Below are positions 43,971 to 56,335 of a DNA stretch of 64,000 nucleotides, in pieces; the stretch's first letter is position 1; each line of letters begins with the position of its first letter. Location of the stretch: positions 21,499,665 to 21,563,664 of the forward strand of contig CM119269.1 of assembly GCA_051294375.1 (NCBI GenBank), read 5' to 3'. The DNA is from Paraspadella gotoi (taxonomy: Eukaryota > Chaetognatha). The notes beneath the pieces are model-generated. The model did not search any database. It worked only from the letters and a program-made list of their open reading frames with translations, and was not told the origin of the DNA. The translations under genes were made by a program, and so were the position numbers.

Positions 43971-46259
43971 GATAGACGGAGGAAAAAACGAAAATCAATT
44001 TTTTCAGGTGTCCAGCATTAAATTAATTTCGGCAGTAAGTGAGCCAAAGCATTTTTTCAATCTCAAATTCAGTAAACCATTTTCATCGTCCTTTCGCAAT
44101 CAAATAAAACCGTTTTGCATTCAAACATGAGTTTTTTTTTTCCATCTTTCGTCAGAAGAAATATTTTTTCTTTCCCCATCGACGAACGACACTAGCATAT
44201 CAAAGACTCGGAAACGTCTTAACGCCGGCCAATATCGCTATGAAGATCCCCGTGAGATCGCGGCAGATTAAAAAATATACTCGGGAAAGAAGGGGGGGGC
44301 TGTAATAAGAAAATGAATAGAAATAATTCGAATGAGGTGGATTTCGCATTTAAAGAGAGAGAAGAGAGAGAGAAAGGAGAGAGGAGAGAGAGGATAGAGA
44401 GAGGAGAAGAGAGAAGACGAGCAGAAGGAGAGAGACGAAAGAGAGAGAGAGATATTGATATTGATATTGGAGAAATAGGGAGTAGAGTTCAGGGTACAGT
44501 TTTTCAAAACTACACCGGCCATCAAAAAGCTAACTATTTTATCAAAAATAGGAATTGTGAACCCGCACTCGGTTCCTGGTGTTACGTTAAAAAACAATTA
44601 ATTAGAGAGAGAGCAGAGAGAGAGAGAGAGAGACGAGAGGAGAGAGTAGAGAGAGGAGAGAATGAGAGATAGAGAGAGAGAGAGAGACAAGAGGGAAGGA
44701 GGAGGCACAACGAATACAATTACAAAACATGGAACGCCGCGCTATAAATATACATATTCGCCGTTAGGTTTTGGTCGAGCCTGTATTATAATAATAGTTA
44801 TCGCTTTACACAAATGATTTTTGTTTGTTTGGGCGAGATAATTTCTTCTTTTCCCCATTTAATTTCGAATTTTTGTTTTCCATATCCTCGCTTGAATTAC
44901 CGAATTCGTCTGTTCGTGATTTCGTTAGTCGTTGTCGTCTGTCTATGGTCGTGGCGGTTACGTCGGTGGCGTCTAGGTGCGTCGCTGGACGGGCCGATTC
45001 GAGCTCTTAGAGTCGGCGGCCAAGGCCGCAATACGCCGATTGTCTAGAGATGGATAATCGTGCGGCCATTTTGAATGGGTGGTGGTCCTCGTCCCGCCAT
45101 CTTATACGCCCTCCACATACCCATGCGTGGCTGCCCACGCCCGCGCAACCCCCAGCCGGCTGGATGGAACCGTCCGTCCTACTGCTCCACAGTAGGAATT
45201 GACCCCTCGAGAATTGCGGTATGACTTCTCCTTTACTTCGCCTCCCCACAATCGCCAGGGAATTTCATTTCGCCTTTTGGGGGTATCAGGAAAACATGAG
45301 AGAGAGAGAAGAGAGAGAGAAGAGAGAGAAGAGAGGTAGAAGACTGAGAGGAGAGAGAGGAGAGAGAGAGAAGAGAGAGAGAAGAAAAGAGAAGAGAGAG
45401 AGAGAGCGATAAGGAGAAAGGAGAGATAATTAAAAAGACAGAAAGAAATATAAAAAAAAGAAAATAAAGATTAAAGACAGAGAGGAGAGAGAGAGAGGAG
45501 AAAGAGAGAGAGAAAGAAAGAGAGTAAAAGAAGAACGACAAAAAGAGAAAGAAAGAGAAAGAGAGAGAGAGAGCGACAGAGAGAGAGAGAGAAAGAAAGA
45601 AATATCTAAGACTCTTTGGGTTTTTCCTCAGTTCCTTTTTCTCGCGTTATATTTCCTCCTCTCCCCTCCTCCCCCTCTCTCTCTCCCTCTCTCTCCCCTT
45701 CCCTCCATTCTCTCTCCCCTCCCCTCTCTCCCCCCTTCTCCTCCCCCCTCTCTCCCTCCCTCCCTCTCTCTCTCTCCCTCCCCTTCTCTCTCTCCCCCAC
45801 CACCCCATCTCTTTCTCCAACCACCATCCTATATTTTTTCTTCCGGTCAATTTCCTTCAAAAGCGTCCAGTAAGAAAATGGCATTTTGTTCTTGGCATCG
45901 ACGTGGAAATGGCAGGGCGACGAAGACGACGACGAAGACGACGACGATGACGACGACGATGACGGACGACGATGACGACAAAAGACCCACGGTGGGCGAC
46001 CTGGCGACATAACTACGACATATGATGAGCTGAGAATAGTGATGACAATGGAGACAAATGACGACGTAGATTATGGATTACCAAAAAGAACTATGCAGCA
46101 AAGATGTCTATTTGATAATGATATAGTAATATACTATGATAGGTAATGATTTAAAAATTTAGCTTGCGGAATAATAAAGACATCTTTATTTAAAATTTAC
46201 AAAACAAAAGTCGAAGGGTTTGAATTTGAGGGATAGGGCGGAGACATTAAGAGACATTA

Positions 46260-46630
46260 CAGACATACTGTACATTAAGGCGGAGCAAAAATATTAAAAG
46301 CGAGTTGAATCAAAATTCGAATATTGATCATGAACAGCTATGCTACCTGTGAACATTTTTAAATAAAAAAATTATTTTTCCAATTTTCGCATACGCCTAT
46401 ATTATATACATAGAAAATGTTACAATTTTAAAAGGCTTTTTTTTCTATATTTGAAAGCAGATTTCTAATCTTACAAGAAGTTGATAAAATTATTTCATAT
46501 GTGGAATTAAAATCTAAAAAACTGTTATATAGTAATTTTTATATATCAATGTTCTTTAGTACAAGACTGTTCATGAACAACTATTCTGTATTTTCATCTG
46601 CAACTTTCACTTTCGCCACTTAGGTCATAG
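46260..46630. repeat. Uninterrupted foldback family B element
   Basis: Left end aaggcggagcaaaaatatta, cgaatattgatcatgaacag and right end read in reverse gtggcgaaagtgaaagttgc, gttcatgaacagtcttgtac are inverted relatives. It contains the empty site for the 4.4-kb insertion of the left arm near 46545-46555. Confidence 0.75.
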
Positions 46631-47691
46631 TATAATATATAAGATTCTCTTCATAACTTAAAACTTTTTGCTTCGCTTTTTAGCCGAGCGGGTTAGGATA
46701 CAAAATATCAAAATTCGGCTTCTTTTTTTAAAAAAACCTTTCAAACCTTATATGGGCGTACGTCGTCGTTCGTCTGTCCGTTTGTCGTCGTCGTCGTCGC
46801 GACACAAAAAAACGACGACGACGACCGACGTAAACAACAACAACGGACAAAAGGTTGGGGCGCGCGACGGTTCTCTCTTTCGTACGCGCGGATAGGAATT
46901 AGTCATTCACCCAACGTCGCCACGCCCTCTCAGAGACTCGACGGGGTCACTCGGGGTCAGTAAAGGTCAGGAAATTCGAAAGTTTCGGTGAAGGTCACGA
47001 AAGTCGTCGAGTCGAAAAAGGGAAAAAAAATTGAAAAAAAAAAAGGGAAAAAGAAAAAAAAAAAAGGGAAAAGGAAAAAAAAGGAAAAAAGAAAAAAAAA
47101 ATTGGAAAAAGAAAAAAAAGGGAAAAGAAAAAAAGGGGGAAAAAGAAAAAAAAATTGAAAAAGAAAAAAAATTGAAAAGAAAAAAAAAAAAATGGGAAAA
47201 AGAAAAAAAAGGGAAAAAAATTAAAGTCTGAATAGAGAATTTCTTTTCTTTTTTTTTTTAAGAAAAAAAAATAGCGAGGAAAGGAAATTTAATTTAATTT
47301 TGCGCATATTGTTTTTTTTTAAACTTATACGAAAATAGTAAATTATTATTAACACGTGACTTAAGGGCTATGAGCGAAGCTAGAGTTAAATCCCAGCTTT
47401 ACTTACAAAACCTGAAACGGTGCAGGGGACAATTATTCTAAAGTTCAGGGGACAATATGTCTAAATTCACATGAAAGCCATTTTGGGATTGGCAAAATGC
47501 GACCGTTTGAAGGCCCTCATTTTTGTAGCAAAAACCCACTTAACATTAAAAAATAATTGCAAAAAAAACTTTATTAATCTTAAATTGATTCAAGACTAAA
47601 AACTTAGTTCCAACTCACTAATTGAAAACAAAATTAATATTAATTATGGTATAAAAAAATATTTCTGAATTAAGATTAAAAAAAGCACTAA

Positions 47692-47745
47692 TGCTTCAGA
47701 TTGCATGATGAATCATCATGCATCTGAAGCATTTAGTGCTTTTGA
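47692..47745. repeat. Short perfect-like hairpin present only in the right arm
   Basis: agcactaatgcttcagattg catgatg is directly followed by its own inverted copy (catcatgcatctgaagcatt tagtgct). The left arm at 35165-35200 has only the first half and continues straight into gattgtaacg. About 33 bp were therefore added by copying the opposite strand. Confidence 0.85.
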
Positions 47746-47894
47746 TGATTGTAACGATGGACGCCCAGTCCGATTTCTGTCCACGGACTCCGAGTTTCTT
47801 TGGCGAAAGTAGACGTGACTGATTAAACAAGTCGGGGCCGAGAGGCTCAGGGTCAAAATATTTAAACCTTAAGTTGCTAGTTCATGTTCAAATA

Positions 47895-48025
47895 GCGATG
47901 TCGCCGGCGATTCTACGCCACGAGTTGCAGGTGTGGTTCTAGTTTGGTTGGCGACTCGCCATGGCGATATCGCCAGGGCTTTGGCGATGTCGCCAGTCCC
48001 CCCACTGGCGACACCTCAGCCAGTG
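47895..48025. repeat. Cluster of palindromic TGGCGATRTCGCCA words
   Basis: The words gcgatgtcgccggcgat, tggcgatatcgcca, ttggcgatgtcgccagt and actggcgacacc lie within about 120 bp. The core is a 14-bp perfect or near-perfect palindrome. This could be a tandem remnant or a cluster of binding sites for a dimeric factor. Confidence 0.6.
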
Positions 48026-48089
48026 ATTAAAAAGTAGCGCAATATATCGAAAAGCGCCAGCTAACATGGCGGATGAGCATCACCTTTCA

Positions 48090-48555
48090 GGCTCCTCTCC
48101 CAACCCTAACCCTAAACCAAACCTCCCGTTCAACCTCTGTGCCTCTCCCCTAACCCTTAACCCGGGCCTGGGCCACGCCTCCCGTACATCTACCATGCCT
48201 TCAACGCCTAACCCTGATACCCCGGGGGCCTTTGTTGATGCATCAACCACGGGCCCTCCCCCAACCCTAACCCTTAAACCAAGCCTCCGTTCAACTCTGT
48301 TGCCTCTTCCTCCTGAACCCTAACCCAGGCTCAGCCTCCCGTACATCTCCGTGCCTCAACCCTAACCCTAACCGCCTCCGATGCTTATTCATACCACCGG
48401 GCCCCTCCTCCCCAACCCTAACCCTTAAACTAATGCCTCCCGTTCAACTTCCATGCTCTCCCCTAATCCCTCAACCCTAGGGCCGCAGATCTCTCCACCA
48501 CTCACCGTCCCATCACACTCCTCCTAACCTCGCTCCTCCGTTCATATTCCCATCT
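48090..48555 (+). repeat. GC-rich satellite with AACCCT-like cores, about 150-bp period
   Basis: Three units start near 48093, 48250 and 48398 with ctcccaaccctaaccct, continue with aaccaagcctcccgttcaac and tgcctctcccctaaccc, and two of them have gcctcccgtacatctcc. Each unit contains two to three AACCCTAA-type words. The array ends in a 25-N gap (48556-48580). An 85-codon Pro/Asn-rich ORF (48066-48323) lies in unit 1 but does not persist in the others. Confidence 0.85.
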
Positions 48556-48580
48556 NNNNNNNNNNNNNNNNNNNNNNNNN

Positions 48581-48902
48581 AATTTTTTTTCCTCTTTCTT
48601 TGTGAAAAATGTTAATATTTTTAAAAGAAAAGTAGATTTTTTTTAAAAGAATGCAAAAAATCTCTATCAACAAAAGATACACCTAGGAAAAAAAAAGAAA
48701 TGCTAACCGGGAGTAAAAAATGGGGAAGAAAAGAAGAAAAGGAATAAAAGAAAAAAGAAAATTTAAGAAAAGAAAAGAGAAGTAGAAAGAATAATGAATG
48801 AAAAGAGAGGAAAGAAAAAAGAAATATAAGGGAAGAAAAGGAGAGAGAGAGGAAAAATAGGTCGAGTGAGAAAAGGAGAAGGAAAAAGAAGAAGGAAAGG
48901 AA

Positions 48903-48903
<1 letters not shown>
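48581..48903. other. AT- then purine-rich non-coding DNA
   Basis: The plus strand becomes increasingly purine-rich (aagaaaagaag words) towards the GA tract that follows. No gene is seen. Confidence 0.5.

Positions 48904-48983
<80 letters not shown>
48904..48983. repeat. (GA)n microsatellite
   Basis: About 80 bp, nearly perfect. Confidence 0.96.
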
Positions 48984-48985
<2 letters not shown>

Positions 48986-49540
48986 CATTAAAGCCGCTGC
49001 GCGGAAAATTGCGTTGCGAATAGAATGAATGGCGCTCGAGTTTTTATAAAAAATGGATCTAACACTCGGTAAACAAAAAACAATCCGAGTTTCTAAGAGA
49101 ATAATTTTTCAAATTTGTTAATTTTTATGCCCGGAAAAAAATATTTGGTTAAATCTCAAGTTTGGAAAATAACACAAAATATCATATTACCGAGCGTATT
49201 TTTTAATTGCTTAAAGATAGAAAAATATTTGATGCTAACGTTTCTGTAATATATATATTTCTTTTCTCAAAATTTATATCCGCTAAAGTCTAAACTTAAA
49301 TAAACTTATTTTCGAGATAATTTTTTTTTACTTTAAAAAGAATTTAACATTTTTCCCCGATTCTCCAATTTTTTCGGAAGCAGCGTATGTTAGCCAGCTG
49401 TTAATAAAGCCAATTATATTTCTTTTTTTAAATCAGCTGATATTATCATATAAATAGATCTTTTTTTTTTGAGAAAAAAAATATTTACCATAGTCGGTGA
49501 GGGTTGAAAAAAATGTTTTAATACAGACAAGGAGGCTCTC
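48984..49540. other. AT-rich non-coding DNA
   Basis: No exon, RNA gene or clear repeat. Confidence 0.5.
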
Positions 49541-49870
49541 TTTTCCAAAAGCACCCCATGTTGGTTCCTTAATCAATGAACTTTGATCTTAGTATTCAAA
49601 CCTAATGTATTACCAAACCCGCAATCTAATTCTCTAATCTTTAACTTTAATTCCCTAACCTAATCTTTAAACCTGACCTTAAAACTTAATCCTTAATCCC
49701 TAACCCTTAATCCTAGTCTGAGTCCATAACTTTAATAACTAATTTAATCTTTAACAAAATCTCTAACTTCAATCTTTAACTTAATCTTAAAAACTAGAAA
49801 CTAACTTTAATTCCGAATTTTTATTGAAATTGGTCTTAGAAAAAAAAACCGACGAGGAATCAATAGGGTT
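49540..49870. repeat. Repeat family C copy with CCCTAA-like core
   Basis: It opens with ggctctcttttccaaaagca ccccatgttggttccttaat, has a core of taatccctaacccttaatcc-type words, and ends with ttccgaatttttattgaaatt ggtcttagaaaa. Confidence 0.75.
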
Positions 49871-49978
49871 TTTTTCCCCCACACACTCCGACCACACCAT
49901 CAATTAAAACCACCCGACCACCTAAAACCACCTCATTTTGACGACGACCACCGCCCAAGTCGTAACCTTGCCACCTTC

Positions 49979-50209
49979 ATGCTCTGTTGTTATTCGATTG
50001 TTATGGTCACAAGACGTCAGTCGTCGTCGTCGTCGCTGTCGTCGTCGTCGTCGCCGTCGTCGTCGTCCGGTCAGGAATCCTTCAACGTCGATGAATTATT
50101 CAAAGACCCAAGTTTTTTTCTTCCCTGTAAAACCGCAGAGTTTTTGACGCCGTCGTCGTCGTCGTCGTCTTCACGACCTTGTCGTTGCTGTTTCCCAACC
50201 GTATTGTGA
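49979..50209 (+). CDS. Weak serine-rich ORF, unknown
   Basis: I do not recognise this. The frame opens MLCCYSIVMVTRRQ, then two poly-Ser tracts made by TCG repeats (50027-50070 and 50150-50170) flank a non-repetitive 20-30 residue segment containing ESFNVDELFKDPSFFLP. It ends RPCRCCFPTVL and a stop. The non-repetitive middle has balanced codon use and reads more like protein than the surroundings. There is no promoter, splice or homology support, and TCG/GTC tracts of this type are common elsewhere here, so confidence is low. Confidence 0.22.
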   Translation: MLCCYSIVMVTRRQSSSSSLSSSSSPSSSSGQESFNVDELFKDPSFFLPCKTAEFLTPSSSSSSSRPCRCCFPTVL

Positions 50210-50399
50210 GTTGTGCTTAAACAAACCTCACGGTTTTTTTATCTTTAAAAGGGTTGACACGTTTGTCCTTGAGGTGGCCACTGGCCAACGGATGGCGTTG
50301 TCTTTCTTATTTTTACCGGATTGTGTTTTTACCTTCATAGTTAACATATATGTAGAATGTTTTTCCTCAAGCCGTGATTGGATGCACTTTCCGTCCTGC

Positions 50400-50600
50400 G
50401 ATCTGATGGAGTTCTCCTTTCGATAATCTCCTTGTCATCATCGGTGAACATTGTCACCATTATCACAAAAGGACAAGATCGTCTTAGTCATCGCAATTTG
50501 ATGGCATCATCCTTATCATCACGGTGGAATGACACTGTCCCTATCGCAATTAAATGTTGAATGACCCATTAGCCTTTGTCTAACGCGTTGTCATTGTCAT
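50400..50600 (+). repeat. Degenerate (TCATCA/GTCATT) tract
   Basis: Repeated gtcatcatcg, accattatcac, cttatcatcac and tcattgtcattg words suggest a decayed minisatellite similar to 41035-41240. Confidence 0.5.
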
Positions 50601-51510
50601 TGTTATTGTTGCACTGACTTGGTTCGTTATGTCGCCGACTTTGTCGTTGAAAGGGATTGTTCTTGTCATTCAGATGGTCTTTTATTTCTGACATCCTCCA
50701 ATTATGACAGATCGACTAAAATGAAAATCGCTCCTCTGAGCTCCATTTTCGTAGGAGCGGTGAAGAGAGAGGGGGGCGTGAGGAGGGGGGGGCGAGAGGA
50801 AGTCTCTCTCCTTCTTATCTCGACTTGAGATCGTATTGATCTCAGCAGACGACGTTTTCAACTCACAGGGGAGAATCCGATTTCGACGAAATAATATTTG
50901 AGTTCTAATCGCTTTTGAGCGAACAAAGATTATTATCTTTAAAGTTGATTTTTTTTTTAAATGTCGGTATTTAAAGTAGTTGAGCATTAAATTTAAAGGA
51001 AGTGCCCTTGGTTTGAATTGTTAAAGATTTCTCACCATTTGAAGCAGCAGACAAATCTAAACTTGTTTATCGATTTGTTTACCGATTGAACAAAAAAAAT
51101 TTTGGATTCACCTGACTTTCCTATTAAAACAATAAACCAATTATGAGATCAGCTAGTTAAAAATAAAATTTTCAGTCATTTCTAAAAAAATATCCCAATG
51201 CATCCTTTACATAGTCTGCCAAACAATGTTTAATTAACCACGGCAAAACCCAAAAATAGGCCATACTTCGAAACAGAACACAAATGACCAATGACGCTTT
51301 GTATAATTTACTTTTATATGCAAATGATATTTATGAACTCGATCTCATTTGGCAATTTACGAAGATACCATCTCTTACATTAATTCATACTCGTGTATCA
51401 GCCGTCTTTGCGCGGTCTTTGACTATAGGGAGACTCTTTTTCCCACTGACGTCCGTCGAGATTCGAAGGAAAAAAAACCAAGAGAGATGGCACCGAGAGA
51501 GATGGATGGC
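50601..51510. other. Non-coding DNA
   Basis: Short GA/G-rich stretch at 50760-50805; remaining sequence is AT-rich with no exon supported. Confidence 0.45.
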
Positions 51511-51514
51511 ACCG

Positions 51515-51562
51515 AGAGAGATAGATGGATGGGTGGATGGATGGATGGATGGATGGATGGTG
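51515..51562 (+). repeat. (GGAT)n microsatellite
   Basis: About eleven GGAT/GGGT units preceded by two gagagatggcaccgagag repeats at 51483-51515. Confidence 0.93.
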
Positions 51563-52440
51563 GCACGAAGCATAAAAGGAGACATGGTTATTCAAATTGC
51601 AATTTATATTCATGAAAAGATAGACAAAATGATTTTTTGGACATAGATGTAAATACGAATTAAGAAAGTTTAATTTGAAAAATGTTGATTTTCTTATGAA
51701 AAAGTATAACATGTATCTACCCCCATTTGAAAAAATTAAATGAAAGATTTATTAGGGATATCTTATGCAAAGTTGTAACATATTGATCTACGGTGGGTTG
51801 TACTAGTGACTTGTAATTAATTTAGCCATGTATATGGAATATTGACAAAAATTAAATAAATGAACAAATATAAACCGCACTTGTTTTAACCACCCAGAAT
51901 TGCTTTATATCAAGAAAACGACAGAAATTTTAAATCATTTTTTTTTTTCCTTTTAGGATTTGATCTCCAGGAAGCGACCTCGTTTTCAATTTCCCAACTG
52001 CGTCACCTTTTATCTTCTGTCCATCTGCATCTTCATCTTGTATGAGTGAACAAAGTCAACCTCAATCATCAATTTCAATCATTCAATCAATTTCCATCTG
52101 CAATGAATAGCAAAACTTTCGCCAATCAGTTCAAATAAATTCTAGTCAATCGAACAGATCCATCACTCACAACATAAATCAACGTATCAATTATTTTGTA
52201 AGATATACTCTGTTATATTATAATGAGTGATTACCGAAGAATTATGGATTCATTTCTTATCAAACGCTTTCATTCCATTAGCTCCATTTGGTTGACCTTG
52301 CTCACATTTTACGGACAAGAAGAAACTTGAGCCTCACACTGACCCTTAAACTTTCACATTCCAATTTGACTTATTTGAAGAGACTTTATTAAAAGATCGC
52401 ACAGCTGAAGAGAAAGCCAAGGCCAACTTAATTTGAATCA
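51563..52440. other. AT-rich DNA upstream of the transporter gene
   Basis: No exon is supported. 52420-52455 has a short (aatc)n run just before the candidate first coding exon. A promoter would be expected somewhere in this interval, but I cannot point to a TATA box or initiator with confidence. Confidence 0.4.
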
Positions 52441-52466
52441 ATCAATCAATCAATCCGAGGAAGAAA

Positions 52467-52538
52467 ATGAATCGAAGCGTGACTCCCGACTGTTTCGCCG
52501 AAATTGAGAACGCTTTCTCGTCCGGGAAAAACGTCAAG
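52467..52538 (+). CDS. Candidate first coding exon (24 codons)
   Basis: An ATG with a fair context (agaaaATGa) opens MNRSVTPDCFAEIENAF and 7 more residues, and stops at a textbook donor (gtcaag|gtgagt) in phase 0. GC content jumps relative to the flanks. It precedes, on the same strand, the exons at 56618, 57095 and the transporter exons. The next recognised exon begins in phase 1, so a small exon is missing between them. A 31-bp stretch at 53249-53279 with a good acceptor (ttttattttacag) would supply the right phase, but its donor is poor. That all these exons belong to one gene is an inference. Confidence 0.5.
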
Positions 52539-52569
52539 GTGAGTTTAAGGCCTTATTTTCCCTCAACTC

Positions 52570-52910
52570 CCAATTTCATCTTTAATTCGGAATTTTTAAA
52601 TCAGTTTTTAGGGTTAAAGATTAAAGTTAAGGATTAAGTTTGGGATTAGGGGTTACAAATTAAGTTATTGATTCGGGTTGAGGACTAAGGTTTAGGATTA
52701 GGGTTTATGGTTAAAGATTAAGGATTAGGGTTAATTATTAATGATTAGGGTTAATGATAAAGGATCAGAGTTTAAGGTCGGGAATAAGAGTTAAAGATTT
52801 GATTAAAAATTTATAAAATATGGTTAAATATTACAATTATAACAAAGTTTAGGACTAAGGAACAGAAATTGAACGTTTTTGAAAAAGAGAGCCGAGTTTA
52901 TTTAAAGTCA
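52570..52910 (+). repeat. Repeat family C copy inside intron 1
   Basis: caatttcatctttaattcgg aatt opens a core of ttagggttaaagattaaag, attaggggttacaaatt and gattagggttaatgat-type words. It closes with aggactaaggaacagaaatt and tttttgaaaaagagagccga. The start lies 20-30 bp after the exon donor. Confidence 0.75.
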
Positions 52911-55680
52911 CGTGACTTACCATAAGTTACGATAAGTTATTATTGAAAAGAGTTCGTTATTTAATATTACTTGTTTGTCTCATCGTTTCCCATCGATTGT
53001 CATTCATGGGTAAGATTCATGTCCATCCAATTCGTTTGAACTCCATACAAACATACAAAAAAATGTATTTGTTCCTCGCTCCCGCTTAATATTTTGTTTT
53101 ATAAAAAATATATTTTTGTTTAGAATATTTTTACATTAGTCCGCACTGGAGTGTTCCCACAATCATTAAATAGAATAGAAATCATTCATTTATCCCCGAG
53201 TGTGATTTTTATTTTAAAAACTAATTTTATTTGAATTTTATTTTACAGATTTTTGAATTGAATAAACCAAGCAAAGATTGTTAGGCGTAATTAAATGATT
53301 TTTAATTTATAACTTGCGTTTTACTTTGAAACATTATGCAAACAAATCATTCCCTTTTTTTAAAAATTGAACGTGCATAAAAAATTAAAGTATACTACAA
53401 TTCGTTTTATTTTTATTACCATTATATCTTATGAAACAAGTCAACTTAGTTTAGTATTTTTTTTAACGCACAAATTTTGATTACAGTTTGACGTCGGGTC
53501 ACATCAAATATACGAATTATTTGAAACTGAAAAATATGATAAACAATTAAGCAATTAATTAATTAATTTGTTCAGTCTTTTCAACGCGCACACACAAAGT
53601 ACCACGATCCACGGAAAGGAACGACCCAAGTCTGCAAACTTTTTTGGAGAGAAACAATCCAAGTCTCTGCTTCCAAAATGTAAGGAACTTTAGCTTCCTT
53701 TTTATTAATTTGCAAAAATTGTTCTTTATGCAAAGTTAGAGGAATTATAATGCATGATACAAAACGGTTATAAACCCTCGAAAATGTTTTAAAGATTGTG
53801 AAAAAGAGTTTAATAAAAATCGCTTCCACACGCATCATTTTTAAGACGAAGATATTATTGATGAATCCTGGATTTTTAGTAAGTAAACGATGCATAGAAT
53901 TTGGCTCAGTTATTTTGGATCACGATGTAGCGCGTTATCGCTCACTGCGAATGGCGTACAGGGAGAATTACTTTATTTAGAAAAAAAAGGTTGTTAACAC
54001 CTAATAAGGCATGCATCCGGTCTTTTTGTTTTTTTTTTTTAAATTAAAAATAGAGGCAGTATCTAACGAATATTTAAAACAAAATTGATAACAAAAATAA
54101 TTTTGTTTAATAATGTCAAAAGTCAAAACTCTTTAAGAGGAAAGGTCATTCAACTTAACAATACGTAATCTTTGATGTCTTAGAGCTAATACATCGAGAA
54201 ATACATCGTAATTACCAGTAATCACCAAAAAAAGTTATTATTTATATGTAAACATTCTGTATTAAATATTTTTTTTAATCGGAAAATAACAAAATTGTTA
54301 AATTAAATCGGTAAGCACATTTTTTAAAGATTTGTTTTTCAATCGGGTTGTTAAAAAATTCTAGGTAAGAAGTGAAAACACGGTAAAGGCAAATTTAGAA
54401 GGGGAGAGTTAAACAATTATTCTTGTTACTCTGTTGGTTTTCCAGTCTTGAACAAAATCTTTAGTTAAATAGATGGTAAAGAAATTCGATCTACACTGAA
54501 TCTACACTGAATTTAAAGAGTTGCATCCTAAACAATTGCAATAATATTGATTTAAAAATTTGATTAGCAATCTTAAAAACATTTGAGAAAATGTAATAAA
54601 GAGACATTTTGATACAAGGATACAAGTTGAAATTTAAAAATATTCTCTCCATTAACATTTTTTTTATATTCACTAATAAAAAATTCAATAAAAAATATCA
54701 GAAGGATTGGCCTTTTCGTTTGACCTGCAACTCTTCAGATAGGTTTCTTTTGTTTTATTTTATAATTAAAAACCGATATAAAATGGCGTAGAATGCATAA
54801 AATGTTTAAAGTGAATACATTTTTGGAATCGGGCAGGAGCTCAGCTTTGCTCGTTTTTGCCTATTTTCAAGTTGATTTGAATGACCCTTTTTCTTAAAAT
54901 AAAATAGTTTGACGGTTTAAAACTAATAAATAAATAAATTTTTATATTATTTTATATTTATATAAATTCGATTAACGTTCTTTATTGCTCGTGTGTTTGG
55001 GAAATTTTTTTTATTTTATTTTTTTAAACGCATCTCCATGTTGGAAACGACTGGGGGTTTTTTATCGAGCGCCTACCGGCGAAGCCGGTTCAAGACTCGT
55101 ATTAGTTGTCGGATGAGCTTCTTTGAACGTCGTCGTCGTCACGCAATTTTATAGAAAACTACTACGCTTTATAGTTTTAGCTGGGACTTGACCGTTTTTT
55201 TTTAAATAAAAAATATTTTGAATTATGATGAAGTTTTATAAAAGTGTGCGATCATAGTAAGTTAAAAATTTAGATATGGCTCTTCATCTTGAAATAGCTT
55301 TAAAATTTCATATTATTATTTTGATTCAAGTATTTTTTGTTTGAATTTCCTCTTCTTTATGATTTACTGCAATATGCAAATGAGATTATAGTAATCAAAT
55401 ATAATATCCAAATTATTATATAGAAATGCTTTAATCTAATTTACATATTGCAGTAAATAATATTAAAGATGAAATTCATAAAAAAACTTTGAATCAATAA
55501 AAAACATGTAAAATCAAAAGAACTTTTTAATGAAAAGCTATATCTTAACTTTTATTACAAATAAAAATAAAATCTTTTACAAGCTATTATTGGAAAAAAT
55601 TGTAAAAATTTCCAATTGTAAACAATTGTAACTTTTTTCCTTTCTTTTATTTCTTTAAATTATAAATATAAATATTTTTT
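52911..55680 (+). other. AT-rich intronic sequence
   Basis: Apart from the possible 31-bp micro-exon at 53249-53279, no exon is supported. The ORFs at 53581-53895 and 54491-54791 are AT-driven, with no domains. At 55330-55460 two diverged inverted words (gatttactgcaatatgcaaa / ttacatattgcagtaaata) form a loose hairpin. Confidence 0.45.
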
Positions 55681-55769
55681 TATTTTTGTCAGTTGCTGCC
55701 TTTTCTGAACCTTTTAAAAACGGGTTCAGGCTCTGCAGTGACTGTACAGCGGCTGTCCAGCTTTCTCTC

Positions 55770-56335
55770 TCTCTGTTTCTGTCTGTCTCTCTCTTTCTTT
55801 TTCTGTCTCTCTCTCTCTCTCTGTACGATCTCTTGCATGATCGTTTTTTGAAAAATTTTGATTATTTTTTTCTATTTAAAAACTTTTATTATCGCCATTT
55901 ATTCCGCGATTTTTTCTCAATGCAAAATCCTAAATTTACATCCGAGATTTTCGTGGATTTATTCTCTTTCTTTCTCTCTCTCTTTCTTTGTCTTTCTCTC
56001 TTTCTTTCTTCTCTCTCTTTCATTCATACACGCATTTGTTTGTTTTATTTATGATGAATGATTCATTGCGTCAATGAATGACTATCATCGCATCAATAAA
56101 TGACTATCATCGTATCAATGAATGATTTTTATCACATCAATGAATGACTATCATCGCATCAATCATTTGGTTATTATCACATCAATCATTTGGTTATCAT
56201 CATATCGAACATTTGGTTATCATCGCATTAATTATTGGTTATCATCGCATCCATATTTGGTTATCATTGAAGGTAGGCTCGATCCTATTCTTTTAAGATT
56301 TTTTTCAGATTTTTTTTTGATGATCGAAATGATGG
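55770..56335 (+). repeat. Repeat family G copy with 22-bp tandem, intronic
   Basis: The same order of blocks as at 37020-37560, including gattttcgtggatttattct, a CT tract and an array of gactatcatcgcatcaatga units that changes to tggttatcatcgcatcaatc towards the right. Confidence 0.85.

Larger units (their letters stand above)
43960..47875 (-). repeat. Right arm of the large inverted duplication
   Basis: Reverse-complement counterpart of the left arm without its three extra segments. Arms diverge by many small indels, mostly in A/T, G and GA runs, and by some substitutions. The least similar stretch is 44830-45230, where only islands such as ccatctctagac and ggttccatc match. Similarity ends at about 47875 (agggtcaaaatatttaaacc). 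Confidence 0.88.

Noticed and set aside
48066-48323. 85-codon Pro/Asn-rich ORF
   Set aside because: It lies in one unit of a satellite and is not open in the other units.
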